From a bacterium (GTDB lineage: Bacteria; Electryoneota; JAOADG01): DNA of 59,342 bases. Made by a program: the position numbers and the translations under genes. The notes below the pieces were generated by a model. It had not been told where the DNA came from. It saw nothing but the letters and a program-made list of their open reading frames with translations, and did not search any database. Where the stretch lies: NCBI GenBank assembly GCA_026417415.1, contig JAOADG010000032.1, positions 1-59,342 on the forward strand, written 5' to 3'. Numbering within the stretch: the first letter of the stretch is position 1; every line of letters begins with the position of its first letter. Shown one piece after another: positions 50,041 through 57,927 of the stretch.

Positions 50041-51523
50041 GCTTGTTTACGTTGAACCTAAAAAAGAACGTGCCATCATCGTAGGAGTTTTATTCAAAGG
50101 AGTCAACAAACAATGGCTTAACGAAACCTTAGAAGAAATGCGGCAATTAGCAGATACTGCCGGTGCTATAGTTGTAGATACCGTTGTACAAGAACGCTTG
50201 TCACCCGATAGAACTACTTTTATTGGGAAAGGTTTGGTGGTTGAACTGGCAGAGCGTGTACAAAAAGAAAAGATTGATGTAATTTTATTTGATGATGACC
50301 TTACTCCTGCTCAAACTCGCAACTTAGAAAATGTCCTACAGACAAAAGTTGTGGATCGCACAGGTTTAATTTTAGATATCTTTGCAATCCGTGCTAAAAC
50401 TCGCGAAGCAGAAATTCAAGTTGAACTTGCTCAATTGGAATATCAACTCCCAAGATTAACTGGACGTTGGAAACATTTGGAACGACAACGTGGTGGGATT
50501 GATATGCGCGGTCCCGGTGAGACGCAGTTAGAAACAGATAGACGTCTCGTACGTGAACGTATCGCTCATTTGAAAAAACTATTAGAACATATTCAACAAT
50601 CTCGTCAAGTACAACGCAGTCGTCGAGATCAATTGTTCAAAGTCGCCATCGTAGGATATACCAATGCTGGCAAAAGTACATTATTTCGGGCACTCACCGG
50701 CGGTAATCCTTTTATAGAAAATAGATTGTTTGCAACATTAGACCCTTTAGTTCGTCCGATGCGTTTGCCACATTGCACTGAGCCGATCTTGTTGTCTGAT
50801 ACTGTGGGATTTATACGAAAGTTGCCTCACAGTTTAGTCGCCAGTTTTCACAGCACTTTAGAAGAAACGACTACTGCCGATTTGTTGCTCCACGTAGTTG
50901 ATCTTTCTAATCCTGCTTTTGAAACACAAATGAGTGATGTACTGGTGGTACTCAAAGAAATTCATGCCGATCAAATTCCGACCCTATTGATATTTAATAA
51001 AATGGATAAAGTCCAGGATGATCAACTCATCGCTAGAGTTCGGAAATCTTATCCCGATGCACTTTTCATAAGTGCCGAACGAGGACACCGTATTTGGGAA
51101 TTGAAAAATCGCTTGGCTGAAATTCGTAGTTCACTTTGGGAAGGTTATGAAATTGTCCTAACCGCTGAAGGTTCAGGAAAAGGTTTAGCAGCAATTTACG
51201 AATATGGGGAGGTGATTCATCAAGAAACTTTGGATGATGGACGAATGAAAATTCGTTACAAGGTTCCGATGAAAAACTATCGGAAATTAGAAGAAATCCT
51301 TTACCCTCTTATGTGGAAGCAAGAATTGCCTAAACGAAAGTTAAGCACTTCCATTTCTACCATTCGTAAAAAAACCTTGAAAATGCAGCAAAAACCTCTG
51401 TCTAAAACGCGTAGGCAATCCCAAAGCACTTTCAGCCAACGCAAACACGCTAGTAAAACTAAAAACTCCTATCCTACAACAAAAAGGAAAAACGCAGGTC
51501 CTAAACCCTCTCCCAAAAAATAA
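50033..51523 (+). CDS. hflX: ribosome-associated GTPase HflX with basic C-terminal tail
   Basis: A 496-aa GTPase that binds the 50S ribosome and helps split or rescue stalled ribosomes. The N-terminal HflX domain has FIGKGLVVELAE and DDDLTPAQTRNLE; the linker has RQRGGIDMRGPGETQLETDRR. The G domain has GYTNAGKSTLF (G1), LSDTVGFIRKLPHSLVASFHSTLEE (G3 and switch II, in parts) and NKMD (G4). The last ~65 residues are an added lysine/serine/threonine-rich tail of low complexity. It overlaps the BatA-like gene by 8 nt. Confidence 0.95.
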   Translation: MHELVYVEPKKERAIIVGVLFKGVNKQWLNETLEEMRQLADTAGAIVVDTVVQERLSPDRTTFIGKGLVVELAERVQKEKIDVILFDDDLTPAQTRNLENVLQTKVVDRTGLILDIFAIRAKTREAEIQVELAQLEYQLPRLTGRWKHLERQRGGIDMRGPGETQLETDRRLVRERIAHLKKLLEHIQQSRQVQRSRRDQLFKVAIVGYTNAGKSTLFRALTGGNPFIENRLFATLDPLVRPMRLPHCTEPILLSDTVGFIRKLPHSLVASFHSTLEETTTADLLLHVVDLSNPAFETQMSDVLVVLKEIHADQIPTLLIFNKMDKVQDDQLIARVRKSYPDALFISAERGHRIWELKNRLAEIRSSLWEGYEIVLTAEGSGKGLAAIYEYGEVIHQETLDDGRMKIRYKVPMKNYRKLEEILYPLMWKQELPKRKLSTSISTIRKKTLKMQQKPLSKTRRQSQSTFSQRKHASKTKNSYPTTKRKNAGPKPSPKK

Positions 51524-51557
51524 ACCACCTTGTGTAAAAACTCTGAGAGCAATTGAT

Positions 51558-52055
51558 TCAGCGATCCGTTGGCAAATAGTTAAGAACCACATCTGTAATT
51601 TTTTGTTTTAATTCCTTTGAGTTGGGTGGTAAACGGAGAAATAAAGCACGGTATGCTTCCAAACGGGATTCACTTTTGAAAGGTGATAAAATCAGGCCAC
51701 GTGGGTCATCTTTTAATGCGCGAAAACGACTCCATGGATGAACCAATTTGTAAAATGGTGTCTTCACTTCAACACCCTTATCGTCCACTTTATAAAAAGT
51801 AGGGGTCCAAAACATCCTCAAAGAGCCAAATAAAAAAATTGCTGATAACAGTGTGAGCCATCTCTCCTGAAAGGATATTTGGATTATGGCGATTAACCCA
51901 AACGTAATCAAAAAAAATGCTACTGTATTTTTCCAATTTTCAGTGATGGGAAAAATCATCCATTCAATAGATGGATTTTGCTTTGGTTCTGTGGTCTGGA
52001 GGGGCGGTTCCATAATCTTTTTGTTTTTTTTCATTGTAATTTTTGTAAAAATCAT
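51558..52055 (-). CDS. two-TM protein with PH-like C-terminal region, unknown function
   Basis: A 165-aa protein without a recognised family. After a polar N-terminus (MEPPLQTTEPKQNPSIEWM) come two hydrophobic segments (TVAFFLITFGLIAIIQI and LTLLSAIFLFGSLRMFW). A short beta-rich region follows with VDDKGVEVKTPFYKLVHPWSRFRALKDDPRGLILSP, reminiscent of bacterial PH domains (quoted in parts). The start at 52055 is chosen for GGAAG 6 nt upstream; ATGs at 52034 and 52013 are also possible. It is convergent with hflX and divergent from the EthD gene. Confidence 0.55.
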   Translation of the reverse strand: MIFTKITMKKNKKIMEPPLQTTEPKQNPSIEWMIFPITENWKNTVAFFLITFGLIAIIQISFQERWLTLLSAIFLFGSLRMFWTPTFYKVDDKGVEVKTPFYKLVHPWSRFRALKDDPRGLILSPFKSESRLEAYRALFLRLPPNSKELKQKITDVVLNYLPTDR

Positions 52056-52110
52056 TTGCAACTTCCACAGAAGTTTGTATCTTCCCACTTTTTAGAGTAA
52101 AGGAGAAAGT

Positions 52111-52422
52111 ATGATGAACAAAATGGTCGTTTTTTACAAGCAGCCAGAAAACATTGAAAGTTTTGTAACACGCTTCAAAACCCAACATCTGGAAATTTTA
52201 AAAAAGATTCCGGGTGTAACATCGGTCAAATTTACGATCCTTACTAAAACATTGGTAGGTGAAAATCCTTACTGGGCTTATTCAGAAACTTTTTTTGAAT
52301 CAGCAGATTCTTTGAAAGCAGCACTTAAGAGTCCTGAATTGGCAGAATCAGGAAAAGATGCAATGGAATTTGCTGCTGGTCTTTTTACCGTGATTCTTGC
52401 TACAGAGGAGACCTTATGCTAA
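52111..52422 (+). CDS. EthD-family small protein
   Basis: A 103-aa ferredoxin-fold protein. The pattern MNKMVVFYKQPENIESFVTRFKTQHLEILKKIPGVTSV (in parts) and SLKAALKSPELAESGKDAMEFAAG matches EthD/ABM-like dimeric alpha-beta barrel proteins, which assist oxidative catabolism or act as isomerases. AAAGGAG precedes tandem ATGs at 52111 and 52114. It overlaps the following crotonase-zinc ribbon gene by 7 nt, so coexpression is likely and its role is probably in the same acyl-CoA pathway. Confidence 0.75.
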   Translation: MMNKMVVFYKQPENIESFVTRFKTQHLEILKKIPGVTSVKFTILTKTLVGENPYWAYSETFFESADSLKAALKSPELAESGKDAMEFAAGLFTVILATEETLC

Positions 52423-53384
52423 AACGTCGCTATGTCGGTAAATCACCGGAAGCATTCAATTTTACACACTTGCTATATTCCAAACACGATGGCATTGCCA
52501 CCGTGACAATCAATCGCCCTCATAAATACAACGCATTGAATTGGGACACCCTTCGTGAAATGAGCATTGCTTTTGAAGATGTAAGTTGGGATGATAGCAT
52601 CGGAGTAATGGTTCTCACAGGTGCTGGTGATCAAGCATTTTGCACGGGTGCCGATTTAGATGAACAGATTGATGAGTTTTTGGAACGTCCCCGAGATTAT
52701 TGGAAATGGATGAATGCATTCATAGAAGCTCACGATCGTTTGCGAAACCTTGGAAAGCCCACCATTGCCAGATTAAATGGCATTGTGGTAGGAGGCGGAA
52801 ACGAATTCAATATCGCTTGTGATTTTGCAATTGCTGCAGAAGATATTTACATCCGTCAAGTTGGACCTGCACGTGGTAGCGTCCCTGCAGGTGGTGCAAC
52901 TCAATGGTTGCCGATTATTATTGGAGATCGTCGTGCAAGAGAATTGTTGATGTTGTGTGAAAATTTACCTGCACAAAAAGCATACGAATGGGGATTGGTG
53001 AATGAAGTGGTTCCACGAAGTGAATTGGACATTGCTGTCAATCGGATGGCAAAAAAACTTCTTCACCGTTTACCCAACGTAACACGATATACCAAAACTC
53101 AAGTAAACTTTTGGCGTGATTTATCATGGGGTTTAACCATTCAACACGCTAGAGATTGGTTAGGTATCCACACGGCATACCCCGAGATTTATGAAGGAAT
53201 GCATGCCTTTCGAAATAAACATTTACCCAATTATGACAAGATACGTGCAATGTGGAGCAATGATGAATCACCTGAGTATTTGTGGGGTGCTCCTAAATTA
53301 ACCTGTTCCCATTGTCAAACCGTTAATCCATCAAAAGCAAAATTTTGTATAGAATGTGGAACAAAATTCAAAGTGAGTGAATGA
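52416..53384 (+). CDS. crotonase-family enzyme (BamA/OAH-like) with C-terminal zinc ribbon
   Basis: A 322-aa protein. Residues ~15-280 are a crotonase fold: VTINRPHKYNALNWDTL, oxyanion hole AFCTGADLDEQ and NGIVVGGGNEFNIACD. The run VGPARGSVPAGGATQWLPIIIGDRRARELL resembles 6-oxocyclohex-1-ene-1-carbonyl-CoA hydrolases (BamA/Oah) (cited in parts). The second acidic position of classic hydratases (QPE) is VGP here. The C-terminal ~28 residues form a zinc ribbon CSHCQTVNPSKAKFCIECG (CxxC-x10-CxxC), an uncommon appendage to a crotonase. It lies between EthD and another crotonase, overlapping both. Confidence 0.85.
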   Translation: MLKRRYVGKSPEAFNFTHLLYSKHDGIATVTINRPHKYNALNWDTLREMSIAFEDVSWDDSIGVMVLTGAGDQAFCTGADLDEQIDEFLERPRDYWKWMNAFIEAHDRLRNLGKPTIARLNGIVVGGGNEFNIACDFAIAAEDIYIRQVGPARGSVPAGGATQWLPIIIGDRRARELLMLCENLPAQKAYEWGLVNEVVPRSELDIAVNRMAKKLLHRLPNVTRYTKTQVNFWRDLSWGLTIQHARDWLGIHTAYPEIYEGMHAFRNKHLPNYDKIRAMWSNDESPEYLWGAPKLTCSHCQTVNPSKAKFCIECGTKFKVSE

Positions 53385-54157
53385 TGAGTTCGTCGTTAGT
53401 ACTCTCTGAGATTCAAAATCACGTTGCCATTCTACGTCTAAACCGTCCACAAGTGCTGAATGCTCTTTCTTTAGAGTTAATGGACGAATTGGTCACGTGT
53501 ATAGAGATGTTTGACCAAGATGAGCAAATTCGCTGTATGGTCATCACAGGCAATGAACGTGCCTTTGCGGCTGGTGCAGATATTGGCGATATGGCAACTG
53601 CCACACCGATAGAAATGTATTTACGTGATCAATTTACAAAGTGGGAACGGATACGAAAGGTAAAGAAACCACTTCTTGCAGCGGTGAATGGATATGCCTT
53701 AGGTGGAGGTTGTGAGCTTGCAATGTTGTGTGATCTCATCGTTTGTGGAGAAAATGCTCGTTTTGGTCAACCGGAAATCCAATTGGGCATTATACCCGGT
53801 GCAGGTGGTACTCAACGATTAACACGTGCTGTTGGCAAATCCTTAGCAATGCAAATGATTCTTACAGGTCGTACAATCAGTGCAGAAGAGGCCTTGCAGT
53901 ACGGGTTAGTGGTAAAGGTGGTGCCAGTAGAATGTACTCTAAAAGAAACCATTAAAATTGCAGAAGAAATTGCAGCAAAACCTCCTATTGCAGTTCAAAT
54001 GGCGAAAGAAGCGATCCTAATGGCTTTTGAAACCAGTTTAAGCGAAGGGTTGCTCTTTGAACGAAAAAATTTCTATCTCTTGTTTGCAACCGAAGATCAA
54101 AAAGAAGGAATGAACGCTTTTACAGAAAAAAGAAAACCACAATGGAAAGGTAAGTAG
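53381..54157 (+). CDS. enoyl-CoA hydratase/isomerase family protein
   Basis: A 258-aa crotonase with LRLNRPQVLNALSLELM, oxyanion hole RAFAAGADIGDM and NGYALGGGCELAMLCD. Both catalytic glutamates are kept (GGGCELA and FGQPEIQLGIIPGAGGTQRL), so it should be a genuine hydratase. It starts at tandem ATGs overlapping the preceding gene by 4 nt. Similarity to the crotonase at 45993 suggests paralogy within the window. Confidence 0.92.
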   Translation: MMSSSLVLSEIQNHVAILRLNRPQVLNALSLELMDELVTCIEMFDQDEQIRCMVITGNERAFAAGADIGDMATATPIEMYLRDQFTKWERIRKVKKPLLAAVNGYALGGGCELAMLCDLIVCGENARFGQPEIQLGIIPGAGGTQRLTRAVGKSLAMQMILTGRTISAEEALQYGLVVKVVPVECTLKETIKIAEEIAAKPPIAVQMAKEAILMAFETSLSEGLLFERKNFYLLFATEDQKEGMNAFTEKRKPQWKGK

Positions 54158-54189
54158 CATCTTGGGAAACGAACTTATTATTTTCTATT

Positions 54190-57100
54190 GTGTGTCCACG
54201 ATTCATCCTTTATCACCTTTGGGTTCGGTATTTTTCTAAATTTTATTTACGTGTACTTGCGCTTGCGTTATGTGGATTTTCTCTTTTATGGGATAGTTAT
54301 GCTGAAGAATGGTTTGATGTTGTACAACGCAGTGTTTTAAGAGGTGCAGGAAAACCATTTCCTGCAGGTGAACTCTACAATTTTCGGAGACAATCGTTTT
54401 CCTTACCCAACCTTCCTGATCCATCGCCTCATAGTTCGCTAATGCCTACCTCGCTTGAATGGAGTGGACTACAAAATCATTATCGTTTTCACCCAGAACT
54501 ACAAAATGCTTTGGAAGTTGCCATTGAGCATCATCTTCAACAAACTTCTATCAAAGTCCAACATCTTTCCCGCACCGCACTTTTACTAACTGCCAAGGGT
54601 TTCATTGAACAAGATACAATGTTGCTTCTCCAATCCAAACAACTTTTACTTTCGCTTCCTTCTGCACCTTCCAAAGGAAGTTGGGCAAGAAATGATATGG
54701 ATCAGTATTGGGGTGATATGTTAGAAAGTTCATACTCAATGGTTTACCTCGCCATCTGTTACGATCTTATGCGTGGTCTGTTTTCAGACGGGGAACGACA
54801 TACGATACTGAATCAAATTGCTCAGATTTGCAGACGTTTAGAATATGGTGCAGAGGTAATTGGTCCCAATAATCATGCAGTTATCTCCGGTTGCCATTTA
54901 GCAACTACACTTCTTCTTTTGAATGAATCGGATTGTTCACAACACAAACTTCGTCGGATTGATCTTTGGAAACTCAGTGAACGTTTAATGCGAATTGGAC
55001 TGGCACAAGTTAGTGCTGATGGTATCTATCGTGAAGGTCCGGGCTATGCACAAGAAGTACTTAGAAGTATTACTCATTTGGGACTTCTTCTAAAATTACG
55101 TACCAATCAAAATTTGTTGAATGAACCATTACTAAAGAAACTTGCTTATAGCACAGCCAATTTATGTGATGAAAAAGGCAATCCATTACCCTTTGATGAT
55201 ACCTATCCAGTTAGTAAAAATTTGTGGCAATTGATCTCTATCTTGATTCCTCATTCACCCACCATCCTTTCATTTTCACAGGAACCACCACATCCCTATG
55301 CAAATGTTGAAGGTCTATTTTTTATGGTTCGCTTCCCTTATCGTCATTCTATTCCCATCCATTTGACTTCGGTACAAGAAATCTATTTGAATGGCGGTCA
55401 TTCTGTTTGGCGTGAACCGAATCAATGGGTAATTGCAATTAGTGCAGAATCACGGAAGCAATGGACAGGTCGCCATGAACAATTGGATATTGGGAATCTA
55501 TGCATCGCAATGAACGATCAAGTGTGTATAACCAGCGGTGGGTATGGTCAATATGGCGTAACCGATGAATCAAGACGATACTTTTTATCCGGCGAATCGC
55601 ATAGCAGTTTTCTCGTTCGTGGCAATCCCATGATAGAATGGGTGAACACTCCTGATATAGAAAATCATCCCTTATGGTCAGGTACTCAATGGAATTCCGA
55701 CGGTTTTTTTGGAACTGTACAATGGATACAAGATGGTGTTTCTATCCGAAGAAATTTTTTACGAGCAGGAAAACGTTTGATTCTAATTGATGAAACCCCT
55801 TCCGTAGATGAAGTGGAGAATCAATTTCTGTGTAATGGAGAACTTGTCCAACATTCAATTGGAGATTGGAAAGTTGTATCAAAAACGGGTGAAGCGATTC
55901 ATTTACAAACCCTACCCTTATCTTCAGGCAACGTTTCTAAAGGAATCACCACACTTGCTGCAAATCAACGCTCTTTTGTTCATCGCATCCGTTTTACAAT
56001 CCCCAAAAAACGGATTACTCTCTTTTCGCCGCGTGATGAATCGTTTGCTTTACGATACTTTGAATTGGATAGTAACAAACAACGAATAGAAATTTTGGAG
56101 TGGATTGAAGAAGATGGATCCAAATGGACCGTACGATATTTTACTCAATCTTCTCGTATTTGGATTTTGAAAAGCAATTTTCGTGATGCTTATTTGCATT
56201 GGATTAGCGATGAACCTTTTGATGCTGGATTTACTTTAATCTGGCAAGATGAACGTGGTTTTGCACTCTATCCATCTCCGATTGCCTATGATGAATTATC
56301 CGATTCTAAAAAAGTCAATCAAGTATTGAATCATTATCGTGAGATCATCCCTTTAGAACAATCGGTACAAGGTTATACTATTCTATCCAATTGGTTGGTG
56401 TATGGCACACCGCAAATTCAGTTGTTTCGCTTTGATGAATCAGTTTCATCCAACGCTTTGTCACGATTATCCAACGTACCTAATGGATTAGAATTTTCTG
56501 ATTGGTATCGCTCACTTGATAGCAAAACCGAATCAGAAATGGAGCAATCTGCAGCAGACAGTGTTTTACAATATGCTAAGCAAGCATTAGACACGTTGCA
56601 GTTTCATCAAACTTTTCGTGTAGCAACTGCTTTGATTGATGCAACTACGGATGGTTTTGTCCCTAATGTTTTTCGCATTCCTTTTGATGTTAGAGAAACC
56701 TTTTCCTTTTCTGATTCAAGCTGCGTAGTCATTGATACGCGTGGTGCTTGGGGCAGTGGATTACGAATGGATCATCTTCGTTTGCAATATCGCACGTATC
56801 CTAATGGAGGTTGGGAGATTGGTAGATCTACACCCCACCAACATTTAGAGAGTTATTCATTCACTTTTTGGAACGATCGTTGGTCGTTGAGTGCGGATCA
56901 TTCCGATTCGTACCTAAGTGGAATTTGTACCAGATACTCCAATGCTGCTACGTTGCTGTTTTTTAGAAGTGAGTTGTACCAAAAGGAGTATGTTCAATTT
57001 TCCAGTTTTGGATTTTGGAAAACTCATCAATATGAATTTTCTCACACCAAAGAAATGTTTTCAGTAGGTTACACTAAGCAACTGGAATGGAACAAGTTTT

Positions 57101-57876
57101 TCATTACCAGCGGTATAAAATATCAACAGAATCAACAGAACCGAAACGAAAGAAAAAGAGGATATTTACTCTTGAATCATTCCAATCGTGTGCATTCAAC
57201 CTTTGACGTACAGCATTTAAACAACCAATTTTATTCCATTACGAACTTACGATTCCACTTTCCAAACTTTCAAATTCACACACTTTACCAACACTTTGCA
57301 CAAAGTCGGTTCCATCAAACAGGACGTTTTTTGACTCCTTCTATCTTGGGTGAAAAAGGGCACGGTTCATTCGCATATGAACGAACTTCCAATCAACCGT
57401 TTCATTTCACTTTTGCTCGTTATCCTATCATTAACAGACGACCAATGCAATGGTTTATTGGTTATCAACAATTGGATTGTCCATACAAAACAGTTGAAAG
57501 TAACTTGAAATTGCCTTTTGGATTTTTTTCTTCTTTAATTGGAATAACCAGTCGTTCTTTTTTATTTCGTTCCGAGGTCTCTATTTCACGAGGTACACAA
57601 ACAGCATGGTTTTCATGGTTAGCGGATCATCAAAAATACCAAATCACCACCAATTACGCTTTACACTTACTCCAAAATTCCTCTCAATTTCTTTTAGAAG
57701 TGCAATGGAATGAATATCGCAATAAATCTCATTTCACAGGTTATGAGGATCTCTGGAATGTTCGGTGTTCTTTACAACACTTGACATCACAACAAGGCAT
57801 CATTCAGAAAGTGCATTTAAAAAAATTGCATACTGGTGAACTTTTTGCAGAAGGTGGATTTGTGTTCAATTGGTAA
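54190..57876 (+). CDS. heparinase II/III-like polysaccharide lyase with barrel-like C-terminal region
   Basis: A 1228-aa exported protein (signal peptide about residues 20-38, ending in YAEE). Residues ~80-330 form the helical toroid domain typical of chondroitin/alginate lyases, with ARNDMDQYWGDMLESSYSMVYLAICYDLM and GPNNHAVISGCHLATTLLL. Residues ~370-620 form the heparinase II/III beta-sandwich with NGGHSVWREPNQW, RHEQLDIGNLCIAM and YFLSGESHSSFLVRG (His pair). The last ~350 residues are alternating-polarity strands ending GGFVFNW, like an outer-membrane beta-barrel. The start is GTG without a strong Shine-Dalgarno. It probably degrades uronic-acid polysaccharides at the surface. Not sure whether the barrel is real. 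Confidence 0.75.
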   Translation: MCPRFILYHLWVRYFSKFYLRVLALALCGFSLLWDSYAEEWFDVVQRSVLRGAGKPFPAGELYNFRRQSFSLPNLPDPSPHSSLMPTSLEWSGLQNHYRFHPELQNALEVAIEHHLQQTSIKVQHLSRTALLLTAKGFIEQDTMLLLQSKQLLLSLPSAPSKGSWARNDMDQYWGDMLESSYSMVYLAICYDLMRGLFSDGERHTILNQIAQICRRLEYGAEVIGPNNHAVISGCHLATTLLLLNESDCSQHKLRRIDLWKLSERLMRIGLAQVSADGIYREGPGYAQEVLRSITHLGLLLKLRTNQNLLNEPLLKKLAYSTANLCDEKGNPLPFDDTYPVSKNLWQLISILIPHSPTILSFSQEPPHPYANVEGLFFMVRFPYRHSIPIHLTSVQEIYLNGGHSVWREPNQWVIAISAESRKQWTGRHEQLDIGNLCIAMNDQVCITSGGYGQYGVTDESRRYFLSGESHSSFLVRGNPMIEWVNTPDIENHPLWSGTQWNSDGFFGTVQWIQDGVSIRRNFLRAGKRLILIDETPSVDEVENQFLCNGELVQHSIGDWKVVSKTGEAIHLQTLPLSSGNVSKGITTLAANQRSFVHRIRFTIPKKRITLFSPRDESFALRYFELDSNKQRIEILEWIEEDGSKWTVRYFTQSSRIWILKSNFRDAYLHWISDEPFDAGFTLIWQDERGFALYPSPIAYDELSDSKKVNQVLNHYREIIPLEQSVQGYTILSNWLVYGTPQIQLFRFDESVSSNALSRLSNVPNGLEFSDWYRSLDSKTESEMEQSAADSVLQYAKQALDTLQFHQTFRVATALIDATTDGFVPNVFRIPFDVRETFSFSDSSCVVIDTRGAWGSGLRMDHLRLQYRTYPNGGWEIGRSTPHQHLESYSFTFWNDRWSLSADHSDSYLSGICTRYSNAATLLFFRSELYQKEYVQFSSFGFWKTHQYEFSHTKEMFSVGYTKQLEWNKFFITSGIKYQQNQQNRNERKRGYLLLNHSNRVHSTFDVQHLNNQFYSITNLRFHFPNFQIHTLYQHFAQSRFHQTGRFLTPSILGEKGHGSFAYERTSNQPFHFTFARYPIINRRPMQWFIGYQQLDCPYKTVESNLKLPFGFFSSLIGITSRSFLFRSEVSISRGTQTAWFSWLADHQKYQITTNYALHLLQNSSQFLLEVQWNEYRNKSHFTGYEDLWNVRCSLQHLTSQQGIIQKVHLKKLHTGELFAEGGFVFNW

Positions 57877-57883
57877 AATGAAA

Positions 57884-57908
57884 AAGGGCGGTTCACTCAA
57901 CCGCCCTT
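57884..57908. terminator. bidirectional terminator between the lyase and cytochrome genes
   Basis: A 10-bp stem, AAGGGCGGTT (57884-57893) with AACCGCCCTT (57899-57908), and a 5-nt loop. On the minus strand a T-rich stretch (TTTTTCATTTT) follows, so it mainly ends the cytochrome transcript. Confidence 0.85.
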
Positions 57909-57927
57909 ATTCATCTGAAAATGAGAT

